Notes: generated by a model from the letters alone, not told the origin. DNA of 64,000 nt from Paulinella micropora (GCA_019918135.1 WBZZ01001445.1:62001-126000), one strand, 5' to 3'; shown: positions 9,854-19,847, counted from the stretch's first letter. Translations and numbers: made by a program.

Positions 9854-10206
9854 CAGGGCCCAGATGGTAGAACTTGACCACTGTGCTATCACGGTGTCCA
9901 ATAATAATAATAATAATAATAATGATAATAATAATAATAATAATAGTGGTGCTTCTCTGTCAATGGCTGATGCATTTCTGCACATGCTCCTCCATCGTCT
10001 CACCCGTGAGGGGAGTACGAAGAATTGACGATAAGCTCTAATGACAAGGGCAGTTCCAACACTTCCAGACGGACCGGTATGTTCAATGAAAATACTGGTC
10101 CAGACGGATCGGTATGTTCAATGAAAATACTGGTGGCACCGACGGGAATCGAACTGGCGACAGGGCCCAGATGGTAGAACTTGACCACTGGGCTATCACG
10201 GTGTCC

Positions 10207-10297
<91 letters not shown>

Positions 10298-10857
10298 GTG
10301 CTTCTCTGTCAATGGCTGATGCATTTCTGCACATGCGCCTCCATCGTCTCACCCGTGAGTGGAGTACGAAGAATTGACGATAAGCTCTAATGACACCCCC
10401 GCAAGGGCAGTTCCAACACTTCCAGACGGGCCGGTATGTTCAATGAAAATACTGGTCCAGACGGATCGGTATGTTCAATGAAAATACTGGTGGCACCGAC
10501 GGGAATCGAACTGGCGACAGGGCCCAGATGGTAGAACTTGACCACTGGGCTATCACGGTGTCCAATGATAATAATAATAATAATAATAGTGCTTCTCTGT
10601 CAATGGCTGATGCATTTCTGCACATGCGCCTCCATCGTCTCACCCGTGAGGGGGAGTACGAAGAATTGACGATAAGCTCTAATGACACCCCCGCAAGGGC
10701 AGTTCCAACACTTCCAGACGGGCCGGTATGTTCAATGAAAATACTGGTCCAGAAATAGACCGGTATGTTCAATGAAAATACTGGTGGCACCGACGGGAAT
10801 CGAACTGGCGACAGGGCCCAGATGGTAGAACTTGACCACTGGGCTATCACGGTGTCC

Positions 10858-10899
<42 letters not shown>

Positions 10900-11130
10900 G
10901 TGCTTCTCTGTCAATGGCTGATGCATTTCTGCACATGCGCCTCCATCGTCTCACCCGTGAGGGGAGTACGAAGAATTGACGATAAGCTCTAATGACACCC
11001 CCGCAAGGGCAGTTCCAACACTTCCAGACGGGCCGGTATGTTCAATGAAAATACTGGTGGCACCGACGGGAATCGAACTGGCGACAGGGCCCAGATGGTA
11101 GAACTTGACCACTGGGCTATCACGGTGTCC

Positions 11131-11188
<58 letters not shown>

Positions 11189-11456
11189 GTGCTTCTCTGT
11201 CAATCGCTGATGCATTTCTGCACATGCGCCTCCATCGTCTCACCCGTGAGGGGAGTACGAAGAATTGACGATAAGCTCTAATGACACCCCCGCAAGGGCA
11301 GTTCCAACACTTCCAGACGGGCCGGTATGTTCAATGAAAATACTGGTCCAGACGGATCGGTATGTTCAATGAAAATACTGGTGGCACCGACGGGAATCGA
11401 ACTGGCGACAGGGCTCAGATGGTAGAACTTGACCACTGGGCTATCACGGTGTCCAA

Positions 11457-11487
<31 letters not shown>

Positions 11488-11718
11488 GTGCTTCTCTGTC
11501 AATGGCTGATGCAAATCTGCACATGCGCCTCCATCGTCTCACCCGTGAGGGGAGTACGAAGAATTGACGATAGGCTCTAATGACACCCCCGCAAGGGCAG
11601 TTCCAACACTTCCAGACGGACCGGTATGTTCAATGAAAATACTGGTGGCACCGACGGGAATCGAACTGGCGACAGGGCCCAGATGGTAGAACTTGACCAC
11701 TGGGCTATCACGGTGTCC

Positions 11719-11787
<69 letters not shown>

Positions 11788-12056
11788 GTGCTTCTCTGTC
11801 AATGGCTGATGCATTTCTGCACATGCGCCTCCATCGTCTCACCCGTGAGGGGAGTACGAAGAATTGACGATAAGCTCTAATGACACCCCCGCAAGGGCAG
11901 TTCCAACACTTCCAGACGGGCCGGTATGTTCAATGAAAATACTGGTCCAGAAATAGACCGGTATGTTCAATGAAAATACTGGTGGCACCGACGGGAATCG
12001 AACTGGCGACAGGGCCCAGATGGTAGAACTTGACCACTGGGCTATCACGGTGTCCA

Positions 12057-12090
<34 letters not shown>

Positions 12091-12371
12091 GTAATAATAA
12101 TAGTGCCTCTCTGTCAATGGCTGATGCATTTCTGCACATGCGCCTCCATCGTCTCACCCGTGAGGGGAGTACGAAGAATTGACGATAAGCTCTAATGACA
12201 CCCCCGCAAGGGCAGTTCCAACACTTCCAGACGGGCCGGTATGTTCAATGAAAATACTGGTCCAGAAATAGACCGGTATGTTCAATGAAAATACTGGTGG
12301 CACCGACGGGAATCGAACTGGCGACAGGGCTCAGATGGTAGAACTTGACCACTGGGCTATCACGGTGTCCA

Positions 12372-12406
<35 letters not shown>
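9854..12406 (-). repeat. Head-to-tail array of a tRNA-derived SINE-like unit with (ATT)n runs
   Basis: Read on the minus strand, each unit begins GGACACCG, has a pol III A box (TAGCCCAGTGG) and a B box (GTTCGATTCC) about 40 nt apart, then CGGTGCC, which pairs with the start (one bulged A). About 150 bp of non-tRNA body follows, ending CAGAGAAGCAC, then (TAT)n of 8-30 triplets. Head ends fall at about 9898, 10206, 10563, 10857, 11130, 11454, 11718, 12055 and 12370. That is eight full periods of 264-357 bp plus one head cut by Polinton copy 1. Some units carry a second copy of a roughly 30-bp segment containing GTATGTTCAATGAAAATACT. The head is too degenerate to call a tRNA gene. Confidence 0.85.
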
Positions 12407-12408
<2 letters not shown>

Positions 12409-12548
12409 AACACTGATTTTCGATGAGCCGGAAACTTGTGACTTCCGAAAAGTCTGATGAGCCGGACACTTATGATTTCCGAAAATATGTTGTTTATCAA
12501 TGCATGCATTGAATTACCTATTTCAATGCATGCATTGAAATTTCAATG
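12407..12548. repeat. Two 38-bp tandem repeats and palindromic satellite motif at left flank of copy 2
   Basis: GATGAGCCGGA-ACTT-TGA-TTCCGAAAA occurs twice (about 12423-12485). Two satellite motifs with CAATGCATGCATTG follow. The same GAGCCGGACACTTATGATTTCC and satellite motif reappear just right of copy 2 (33674-33760), so the element sits inside this repeat type. Confidence 0.7.
12543..12548. repeat. Candidate 6-bp target-site duplication, left (TCAATG)
   Basis: TCAATG directly precedes the left terminus and TCAATG directly follows the right terminus (33674-33679). Six bp is the usual Polinton duplication. Because TCAATG is also part of the local satellite, coincidence is possible. Confidence 0.65.
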
Positions 12549-12644
12549 AGTAGTATAGGGTGCCACTTCGGCACACTTTTTCACGACATACCCCGCCCCG
12601 CCACAGAGACACACTCCGGCCGGCCCGCGGGGACAAAATGGCAA
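12549..12644. repeat. Left terminal inverted repeat of Polinton copy 2
   Basis: It starts AGTAGTATAGGGTGCC and is identical by eye to the reverse complement of 33578-33673 over 96 bp. Similarity stops after GGGGACAAAATGGCAA. At 96 bp it is short for a Polinton. Confidence 0.92.
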
Positions 12645-12840
12645 AATACACCAATACCAGAAAAGTGTGGTAGATTGTATTTCGTTAGACGAAAAAATAA
12701 AATAGAATTGACGAGTCATACTTCAATGCGCGAAAAGAACGTTCCCAATCACCTGGTTTAACCTCAACCTATGAACACAGAAAATCAGTTTTTTTGTGTT
12801 CTTGTGTTCGCATTTTTTTTCCCAAGCACCAAAACTATAA

Positions 12841-12850
12841 GCATATATAA
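12841..12850 (+). promoter_or_regulatory. TATA-like box before coiled-coil gene
   Basis: GCATATATAA ends one base before the A preceding the ATG at 12852. The T-run seen at other genes is present further upstream (12787-12824). Confidence 0.4.
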
Positions 12851-12851
12851 A

Positions 12852-13307
12852 ATGGATAACTCTGATAATTCTGATAATTCTGATAACGAAAGCAAAAGAG
12901 AGTATAATGATTGGATTGAATATTATATGGATAAACCAGAATGGATAGTAAAGCGTGATAAGATAAGCGTTGGTAATCAGATAGACTTACTAAATGAGAA
13001 AATAAAAGAGTTGTCCAAAAAGAAAGAAGAGCTTGAAGAAAGAGAGACAGCGATTGAGGAAAGAGCGACGCAGATAGAAGAAAATAAGAATAGAAAGAAG
13101 AATACTGAAAAGTTAAAGAGAAAGAGAAAGAGAGAAGAAGAAAGAAGAAAGACTGAAGAGAGATTGCTGGATAGTTGGTTGGTAGCAAAAAAGCAACCAC
13201 TAAGTGAGAGGGAGGAGGAGTATGCGAGGAGGATGATTGATGGAGGGAGTAGCTTTGAGCAGGTCTTATCAGAATATAATAAGTATAGAGAAAGGTTGGA
13301 AGGGTAA
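12852..13307 (+). CDS. Coiled-coil protein of unknown function
   Basis: A 151-residue protein starting MDNSDNSDNSDN (a three-fold Asp-Asn-Ser repeat). A long, highly charged coiled coil follows at about residues 45-110 (KKKEELEERETAIEERATQIEE, then a Lys/Arg-rich segment) and a folded-looking C-terminus (REEEYARRMIDGGSSFEQVLSEY). I chose the ATG at 12852 because GCATATATAA lies immediately upstream. An in-frame ATG at 12771 would add 27 hydrophobic residues and seems less likely. It is the first gene inside the left terminal repeat. The equivalent part of copy 1 is outside the window. Family not recognised; a DNA-packaging or replication accessory is a guess only. Confidence 0.55.
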   Translation: MDNSDNSDNSDNESKREYNDWIEYYMDKPEWIVKRDKISVGNQIDLLNEKIKELSKKKEELEERETAIEERATQIEENKNRKKNTEKLKRKRKREEERRKTEERLLDSWLVAKKQPLSEREEEYARRMIDGGSSFEQVLSEYNKYRERLEG

Positions 13308-13496
13308 AAAATAGTTGAATGTTATGTGGGGCAAAACAGCTTACTGCTGTATATATTTCAATACATCTAACGATGTATATATTTTTATATGAGGGATATA
13401 TTTTCATAGCCAAAATTTTTATATTATGTCCTGGGCACGACATTAAACTGCCCCTACATAAGCACACATATTGTCCCTCTGTGTGTGTTTATGTAG

Positions 13497-14042
13497 ATGC
13501 CTCCGAATAAGAAGCCTGAAGAAGAGCCTGTTAAGGTAATCTCTTTCTTTTTTTGTTGTTGCTCAGATTGATGTTTGTATGCTTAGGATATTACTAAGGG
13601 GGTTGCTGGCTTGAACTTTGTTGTAAATGTTGGTGCAAAAAAAGGAGCAAAAAAGGGAGGTAAAAAAGGAGGTAGAAAGAAGGGTACCCCTAACTCTATT
13701 ATGAGGTTTGCGCCTATGTACGCAGTCATTGACAAAGAAAGTGGAACCGCTGTGGTGTATGATGAACCTGACGAAAAAAGGATCGAATTGGCGGTATGGG
13801 GACATAAGTCAGCACCACGCTTCCCCGAGCTTTTTGTTGTTGTATTCGCGAGCGGTCAGCATGTACTATTCCGAAATCTTGCTAACGTTCACGAAATTTC
13901 TCTGAAACTAAAGCTTGGAAAAATCAAAACAGTTTATTCAGCTCGAATGTGCGATGCTGAGGTGGAGGAGGATGAGGAGGAGGAGGATGAAGAAGGTGAG
14001 AATGATGAGGCTGTTGTGGAGGATGAGGCTGCTAATGTTTAG
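13497..14042 (+). CDS. Basic-N, acidic-C unknown protein; start uncertain, possible small intron
   Basis: The main open frame (13587-14042) encodes a Gly/Lys repeat (GAKKGAKKGGKKGGRKKG), then a compact middle (APMYAVIDKES...FPELFVVVFASGQHVLFRNLANVHE) and a Glu/Asp-rich tail. This frame has no ATG before the basic region. A short stretch with GT at 13536 and AG ending at 13586 lies just upstream and follows an ATG at 13497, so a spliced first exon is possible. The charge layout suggests a nucleic-acid or core-protein-binding role. No family recognised. The extent given includes the candidate first exon. Confidence 0.45.
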
Positions 14043-14136
14043 TTGCTTTCTCAAGTTTCAGTTTTGTTTTAATATTAAATCTGTTAAGTCTGTTCAAATA
14101 TATTAAATTGTCTTACTGATTTTCAATTTCAATAAA

Positions 14137-15138
14137 TTACAAATCTAATATCTCTTTTTTCTTTTTAATCCTGGCACTACTACGAATGTTTTCCGGTTTT
14201 ATATCTAGTGACTTTAATAAGTGACCGGTCTTTTTTTCTTTAGTGACTTCTTTGACTTTGTCTGCTAGTTGAGGTTTTATTTCTTCTTCAAGTTGTTCAT
14301 TCATTTTAGACTTTAATAATTGCTGAGGGCTAACTAGTTCGTTTTCATTAAGTATCAACTTGAAGCCCTTTCGGCCTTTAACCGTATATACCTTCTTGGA
14401 ATACTGAACATCGCCTTTACTGAAAACTGTTCGTTCTAGTTCTTTTCTAACGTTTGAGCCCTTAGGAAATGAATTAATAAGACCGGCTCTGTATATTTCT
14501 TGGTCGTTTTTCTTTTTGCCCTCATAGACTTCCATAGGTGTAGCCTTAATTGTATTATGGAAGGTGTTATTATAATTATTAACAATTTCATTAATGTAAG
14601 GAACCCAAATAAAATCGTCATTAACTTCCCACATAAAATTCAAATCGTTTCTTATTGTTCGAATAAACCTATCTACTATTCCCATAGTTCGGTGGTCGCC
14701 TACTTCGTTCGTTGTATGTTGAATTCCGTTGTCTTTAAAGTATTCAGCAACTTGTCCTCTATATTCGCTACCGTTGTCAGATGTAATCCTTTTAGGTTTC
14801 GGCATTTTCTTTAAGCCCTCTAATACTTCGCCTGTTGTTTTATTTTTGATTGGTTCAATTCAACCACGACGAGAATAAACATCAATCATTACTAAACCAA
14901 AATTATAGTTTTTGTTTCCTTTCTTAGTTGCTATTTTAGACATGTCCATCAAGTCGATAAACACTTGGCTTAATGGTTCTGGCTCAGGCGCTAGTATAGT
15001 ATTCCATTTTTTGGGTGCTTTAGATTGATGGTGTATTTCAGAAGCCTCTTCAATTTTCTGTTTTTCAAGTTCTTCTTCTTCATTTTGACTACTGTTCTGT
15101 GTACCTACTACAGCGGTAGCTGAGTGTTTATTATCCAT
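14137..15138 (-). pseudogene. Retroviral-type (rve) integrase, copy 2 (broken, about one break)
   Basis: This is the DDE integrase that inserts Polinton DNA and makes 6-bp target duplications. Visible parts are an RNase-H-fold start (FIDLMDMSKIA...LVMIDVYSR), the second catalytic strand RITSDNGSEYRG, a helix GIVDRFIRTIRN, YNNTFHNTIKATPMEVY typical of rve proteins, and a C-terminal basic tail that may carry a chromo- or SH3-like segment (VYTVKGRKGFKLILNEN). It lies on the minus strand, divergent from the genes to its right. It is treated as a fossil with about one break. Confidence 0.85.
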
Positions 15139-15171
15139 CCTTTAAGTTTTGGTGAAGCGTGGTTCTATATA

Positions 15172-15687
15172 TTAAAACTTTAAAAACATTTTTGAAATAT
15201 CATTACTTTCTTTTTTTGACTTCTCCGGTTGTCCTGCGTAAACATTGACATTAACACGGCCGGTCTTTTTCCCCCCTTTCTTCGGATGAGGCTCCTCCTC
15301 GCTTTCCTCGCTTTCCTCGCTCTCATTATCGCTTTCTTCCACTTTCTTTTTTATCACCTTCTTTACCTTCTTCTGTTTAGTCTTAAGTTTCATACCAGCA
15401 ACCCGTCGGGCAACGATATCTACAAAGTCGTGTTCGACCTCTTCATCGCTTTCACTACTCTCCTCGATAGGCTCACCATCTCTGCCGTCTATCATATCCT
15501 TCGCCAACTGCTTCTTAGTAATGTGTTCCATCTTTTCGTCTTCATTCATTTCTTTCACATTCTTAGCCTCTTCCTCCGCTAGTAATTCCTTAGCCCGCTC
15601 AATCTTTCTTTGCCTCGCATACTGTTTCTTCATTACAGTCGCCTTTTCAAGGTTCTTTATGGCAATCTCTCTATTTCCTCTTGGCAT
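15172..15687 (-). CDS. Highly charged unknown protein
   Basis: A 171-residue protein, MPRGNREIAIKNLEKATVMK..., with an N-terminal basic helix, an acidic Ser/Glu segment (EESSESDEEVEHDF), a Lys-rich stretch (KTKQKKVKKVIKKKVEE), an ESEESEESEEEPHPKKGGKK region and a short hydrophobic end, ISKMFLKF. It lies between the integrase gene and the divergent fibre gene, reading the same way as the integrase, and may share its transcript. No family recognised; low-complexity charge suggests a chromatin- or DNA-associated role. A real gene is supported by the clean ATG, the length and the tight fit between neighbours. Confidence 0.55.
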   Translation of the reverse strand: MPRGNREIAIKNLEKATVMKKQYARQRKIERAKELLAEEEAKNVKEMNEDEKMEHITKKQLAKDMIDGRDGEPIEESSESDEEVEHDFVDIVARRVAGMKLKTKQKKVKKVIKKKVEESDNESEESEESEEEPHPKKGGKKTGRVNVNVYAGQPEKSKKESNDISKMFLKF

Positions 15688-15756
15688 TCTCGGTTATATA
15701 TCTAACCAAAAATAATTTTTATTCGGATTAATTATTATCCAATTTATATACAACCA

Positions 15757-18700
15757 ATGAGCCAATTCAAAAGTTTATTAGGCCTTAATGAGTTGGCTGT
15801 CGATAGTCTAAATATTCTTAACCTCGATTTAACAAACACTAATATTGTCGGCCTTAATACAGACAGAGTTCCAGAAGATGCCGACCCCGTAAATTTATAC
15901 TTCACTAATTCCAGATTTGACACACGACTGGCTACCAAAAGCACGTCGGACATTAAAGAAGGCGTCAATTTATATTATACGACAGCTAGATTCGACGCTC
16001 AATTAGCAACTAAATCAACAACTAACTTAGCCGAAGGCACTAACCTTTATTACACCACAGCAAGGGCGAATACAGACTTTGACACACGGCTCGCGACGAA
16101 ATCAACGACGAACTTAGCAGAAGGAACAAACCTTTACTATACGACGGCCAGAGCAAATACGGACTTTGACACACGGCTAGCGACTAAAACAACTACTAAC
16201 TTAGCCGAGGGTGCTAACCTTTACTATACGACGGCTAGAGCAAATACGGACTTTGATACACGGCTAGCAACTAAAAGCACAACCAACTTAGCCGAGGGCG
16301 CTAACCTTTACTATACGTCAGCGAGGGCGAATACGGACTTTGACACACGGCTCGCGACTAAATCAACCACTAACTTAGCAGAAGGAACAAACCTTTATTA
16401 CAGTACTGCGAGGTTTGACACTCAATTAGCGACAAAGAGCACCACCAATTTAGCAGAGGGAACAAACTTATACTATACGTCAGCCAGAAGCAATACGGAC
16501 TTCGATACAAGGCTCGCGACGAAATCAATAGATGCTTTAAGTGATGTAGTGATAACAACACCGGCAGACAATCAACTACTCATTTATAGCACGGGACAAT
16601 GGAGGAACACGACTTCTCCTTTTCTGCGACTTGACGGCACCGCAAGCATGACGGCAGGATTAAATATGGGAGGGTTTAATATAACAAACGTAAATCTTGT
16701 TGATGGCATTGATGTTTCCACCCTTGACACGAATGTAGTTAAACTAACAGGAGACCAAACCATAGCCGGCAATAAAAGATTTACTTCAACAATAGAAGTG
16801 CGGGGCGCCACAGCTCCAACCGCTTTTGATGGTATCGGTATTGCCTTTGATATGGCGACAAATATAGGAATGATTGCCGCACAAAAAATAGCAACTGCGG
16901 CCTGGTATCCAATACAAATAACTGGTTCGTATGTTGAGTTATATTCAGGTAATACTTTAATTATAACCGCAACTGGCACTACACTATCTTTGAATAACAA
17001 CAAAATAACAAACTTAGCCACACCATCAGCAACAACGGACGGAGCAAACAAAAGTTATGTGGATACATTAGACGGGCAAAATGTGAAACTAACAGGAAAC
17101 CAAACCATAGCAGGAATTAAGACATATAGCAGTGGTCTTGAAATAACAGGAAATTCAACGAATGCGACAACAAAAGGAACATTCGTGGTTTTCAATTCTA
17201 CCAGTAATATCGGGTCAATTGCTAGTTTGGATATGAAAACTGCAACATATTACAACTTTGAAATTTCTGCGAAAAAAATAAGTTTTATTATTGACGGGAC
17301 GATAGTCGGTTGGGTAAATGCTTCGGGGCTAGATTGTAATAGTAGCAAAATAGCCAACCTTGGAACTCCGACATTATCAACAGACGGAGCGACAAAAGGG
17401 TATGCGGACACATTGGACGGACAAAATGTAAAATTAACAGGAGACCAAACAATAACTGGAATTAAAATATTTAATGGAACAAGAAATGATGTAAGAGCAC
17501 TGACCTTATTAAGCCAAGCAGATTTTAATAATGTGGATATCATTAATGGTGGAAATATAACATATAATGGGGCGCGGATATTAAACCAAAACGGAGGAGA
17601 CATATTCTTTTCACAGACGACGGGTGATTGGCAGTCTTTCTTATATACTTTAAATACCGCTTCAAGTGGAACAGCTAACCAACGAGGCTACCTATTTACG
17701 AATGTAGCGTCTGATGTAAAAGGGGCTGGACTTTATATTTCAAAACTTTTGGACAATAAAAGTGCTTCGTCTGACATTGTCCGTTTTAACAATGCTGGCG
17801 GTATGCGGTTTTATGGTGCCTTAGATATGAACTCAAACAATATAACAAATGGCGGAACAATAACAGGAACTACAATTACTTCAACCGCGGGTATATCAAC
17901 AACTACAGCAACCGCGAGTGGATTAATCACTGCAAATGCGGGTATATCAACAACAACATTAACAGCAACAGGAGGTTCAAGCATAGTTATACAAGGAAAT
18001 ACTAATGGAGGTAATACACGCGGAATATTTTTGTGGGACACTGGCAATACAAATTATGGTATTTATATGGCTTCAAATGGAGGAGGTGCAAATACCAGAA
18101 GTCTAGCGGGAGGGCCTGCGGTTGCTGGCAATGATTTTACTTCCTTTGCTGTTAGATTTAGAGTGAGCAATGCTTCAACCGATGGATTTATATGGGAGAA
18201 CTCGTCCGAACAATTGTTAATGTCATTAAACGGGGCAAACGGGACTTTATGGACGAAAGGATTGATAACGGCTAGTGCTGGTGTATCAACAACAACATTA
18301 ACAACGAGCGATAAAATAACAACAGCACTAGGTAAGCCGATAATCATAGGCAACACAACAAAGGGAGTTGGAGCAACCGGAGGATTGGAAATATACGGGA
18401 CGGCGAGTAATGTCGCAGGAGCACACTTACAAGCAATAACAACGGCGGATGCTTATCCAACATTTCAATTATTGAATTGGGCACACGACAATGTCAATTT
18501 AAGTTTTGATGCTTATTTTGATGGCACTAACTGGAAATCAAGCCACAGCGGTTCAAACTTTCTAATTCAAAAAGGTGGAAAACTAGCTTTTTATTATAAT
18601 TCAGGAACAACGGTTGGAAACAATATATCTTTCACTGAGGCGATTAACATTAATACGTCGGGAGAGTTAGTCATCCCAACAGCATCCAGCGGTAATTTAT

Positions 18701-19272
18701 TAATACGAAAAAGACCCGCTTCTACTAACGACCCGCAACTATTTTTTAAATCGGGAGGATATACGAATTATGGTGTAATTGTTTCTTCTACTGGTTTGCT
18801 ACATGCTTGGACTACTTCAAACTCTACTACTGGCGAGCCGTCTGGTAGTTATAATTATATTCCGCTTAATGGTGCTTGGACAAACTCCTCGGACAGGAGG
18901 CTAAAATCGGATATTAAAACATTAGACTGCGGGGATTGTTGCGAGAAACTAATGAAAATAAATTGTTGTTCGTATTATTGGAAGGCAGACGAAAAGAAAG
19001 AAAAAAAGAACCACGGATTTATTGCTGATGAAGTCAAAAAAATATTTCCTGAATTTGTATCGGAAAGTGGAATGAAAGCAGAGGATGGAGACGGCTACCT
19101 TGAAGGCATAACATATACAGATTTTATACCGATATTGGTAAGCGGATTTCAACATTTATCAGAAAAGGTAGTTAATTTAGAAAAAGAAAATAAAACTTTA
19201 CTTAATATATTACAAGACCAAACCAACCAATTAGCAGAAATACGAGCAGCAGTATTCCCTCCCAATGCCTAG
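15757..19272 (+). CDS. Long trimeric-type fibre with C-terminal S74 intramolecular chaperone
   Basis: A 1171-residue virion spike-like protein. Residues about 40-255 hold roughly nine imperfect 28-residue repeats with the pattern TNLAEGTNLYYTTARANTDF and DTRLATKST, like phage tail-fibre repeats. The middle is beta-rich with repeated VKLTGDQTIAGIK and ATTDGANKSYVDTLDGQN modules. From about residue 1040, SSDRRLKSDI...HGFIADEVKKIFPEFV...YTDFIPILV followed by a coiled coil is a peptidase S74 chaperone domain, which trimerises the fibre and cuts itself off at the Ser before Asp-Arg. It is divergent from the charged gene. The ATG is close to a TTTATATAC box. The equivalent region of copy 1 is outside the window. 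Confidence 0.85.
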   Translation: MSQFKSLLGLNELAVDSLNILNLDLTNTNIVGLNTDRVPEDADPVNLYFTNSRFDTRLATKSTSDIKEGVNLYYTTARFDAQLATKSTTNLAEGTNLYYTTARANTDFDTRLATKSTTNLAEGTNLYYTTARANTDFDTRLATKTTTNLAEGANLYYTTARANTDFDTRLATKSTTNLAEGANLYYTSARANTDFDTRLATKSTTNLAEGTNLYYSTARFDTQLATKSTTNLAEGTNLYYTSARSNTDFDTRLATKSIDALSDVVITTPADNQLLIYSTGQWRNTTSPFLRLDGTASMTAGLNMGGFNITNVNLVDGIDVSTLDTNVVKLTGDQTIAGNKRFTSTIEVRGATAPTAFDGIGIAFDMATNIGMIAAQKIATAAWYPIQITGSYVELYSGNTLIITATGTTLSLNNNKITNLATPSATTDGANKSYVDTLDGQNVKLTGNQTIAGIKTYSSGLEITGNSTNATTKGTFVVFNSTSNIGSIASLDMKTATYYNFEISAKKISFIIDGTIVGWVNASGLDCNSSKIANLGTPTLSTDGATKGYADTLDGQNVKLTGDQTITGIKIFNGTRNDVRALTLLSQADFNNVDIINGGNITYNGARILNQNGGDIFFSQTTGDWQSFLYTLNTASSGTANQRGYLFTNVASDVKGAGLYISKLLDNKSASSDIVRFNNAGGMRFYGALDMNSNNITNGGTITGTTITSTAGISTTTATASGLITANAGISTTTLTATGGSSIVIQGNTNGGNTRGIFLWDTGNTNYGIYMASNGGGANTRSLAGGPAVAGNDFTSFAVRFRVSNASTDGFIWENSSEQLLMSLNGANGTLWTKGLITASAGVSTTTLTTSDKITTALGKPIIIGNTTKGVGATGGLEIYGTASNVAGAHLQAITTADAYPTFQLLNWAHDNVNLSFDAYFDGTNWKSSHSGSNFLIQKGGKLAFYYNSGTTVGNNISFTEAININTSGELVIPTASSGNLLIRKRPASTNDPQLFFKSGGYTNYGVIVSSTGLLHAWTTSNSTTGEPSGSYNYIPLNGAWTNSSDRRLKSDIKTLDCGDCCEKLMKINCCSYYWKADEKKEKKNHGFIADEVKKIFPEFVSESGMKAEDGDGYLEGITYTDFIPILVSGFQHLSEKVVNLEKENKTLLNILQDQTNQLAEIRAAVFPPNA

Positions 19273-19326
19273 ATTACACCCACCGCCAATCATAGAGACG
19301 AACTCACACCCGAACTCAAAAACCGT

Positions 19327-19593
19327 GTGCTAGATGTCCAAATTAAACAGGAAGAAAAAAAGATAGATCACGATTACGAGGACAGCTGGGATTGCTGTTT
19401 GACTAAGCGAAAAACCGACAGCCGACTTATCAAATACTTATTTCAAATGGGTATCATTATCGCCATCATCACCCTTTGTATCGTGAGGTTGTCTGAAAAG
19501 AACTTACCGTGCGAGGTTGCCAACACTTATGTAGGTATTTTAACACTATTAATAGGCATCTGCCTTCCTAGCCCATCTAGTTCAAAACAATGA
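19327..19593 (+). CDS. Small membrane protein (start uncertain)
   Basis: About 88 residues with two hydrophobic helices, YLFQMGIIIAIITLCIVRL and VGILTLLIGICLPSP, separated by a short loop with a Cys. The second helix ending in a Leu-Pro-Ser-Pro motif resembles small membrane proteins seen next to fibre genes in polinton-like and giant viruses. The N-terminal part is charged and contains DSWDCC. It follows the fibre gene by about 55 bp. The open frame begins at a GTG and no convincing ATG is visible, so the true start is unsettled. It probably sits in the virion or host membrane. Confidence 0.55.
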   Translation: MLDVQIKQEEKKIDHDYEDSWDCCLTKRKTDSRLIKYLFQMGIIIAIITLCIVRLSEKNLPCEVANTYVGILTLLIGICLPSPSSSKQ

Positions 19594-19842
19594 GCATTCA
19601 TATAGTTGAGTTTTATACCAAGAGCTATCACCAGCACAGATTAGCGGACTAGCTTCATCAAAACTAACACACCAATCGCTGAAAGGCTTATACACACATT
19701 TAAATTTGGTTTCTATTCCTTTTTGAATACACCACACACAACTTTCATTTTTTTTATCGCTGACCCGTGAATAGAAATCACAAGCAGTCCGAGCAGAAAT
19801 ATTAATTAATAAAAAGTTTATAAATGTAAATATAGAGAGCAT
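19582..19842 (-). CDS. Secreted Cys-rich protein, PSI-like
   Basis: An 86-residue protein with an N-terminal signal-like hydrophobic segment (MLSIFTFINFLLINISA). The mature part has eight Cys, with CDFYSRV...ESCVWCIQKG...FKCV...WCVSF...LICAG spacing that resembles the plexin-semaphorin-integrin (PSI) cysteine knot. It overlaps the end of the membrane-protein gene by 12 bp tail to tail and diverges from the gene at 19848 with 5 bp between starts. A random antisense frame would rarely give a signal peptide followed by this spacing. The role is unknown; a secreted or surface factor is inferred. Confidence 0.5.
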   Translation of the reverse strand: MLSIFTFINFLLINISARTACDFYSRVSDKKNESCVWCIQKGIETKFKCVYKPFSDWCVSFDEASPLICAGDSSWYKTQLYECSLF

Positions 19843-19847
19843 CGCAA

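Noticed and set aside
10083-11880. Open frames made of long Asn, Ile, Leu or Tyr runs
   Set aside because: They are translations of the (ATT)n runs and the repeated SINE body in different frames; no protein is implied.
10130-12370. Cluster of nine tRNA genes
   Set aside because: A and B boxes and the acceptor ends are present, but the D and anticodon regions do not fold as a tRNA and the T stem has mismatches; they are SINE heads.
12835-13467. 210-codon minus-strand frame rich in Ser, Leu and Phe
   Set aside because: It is antisense to the charged coiled-coil gene; the composition is what antisense of Lys/Glu codons gives.
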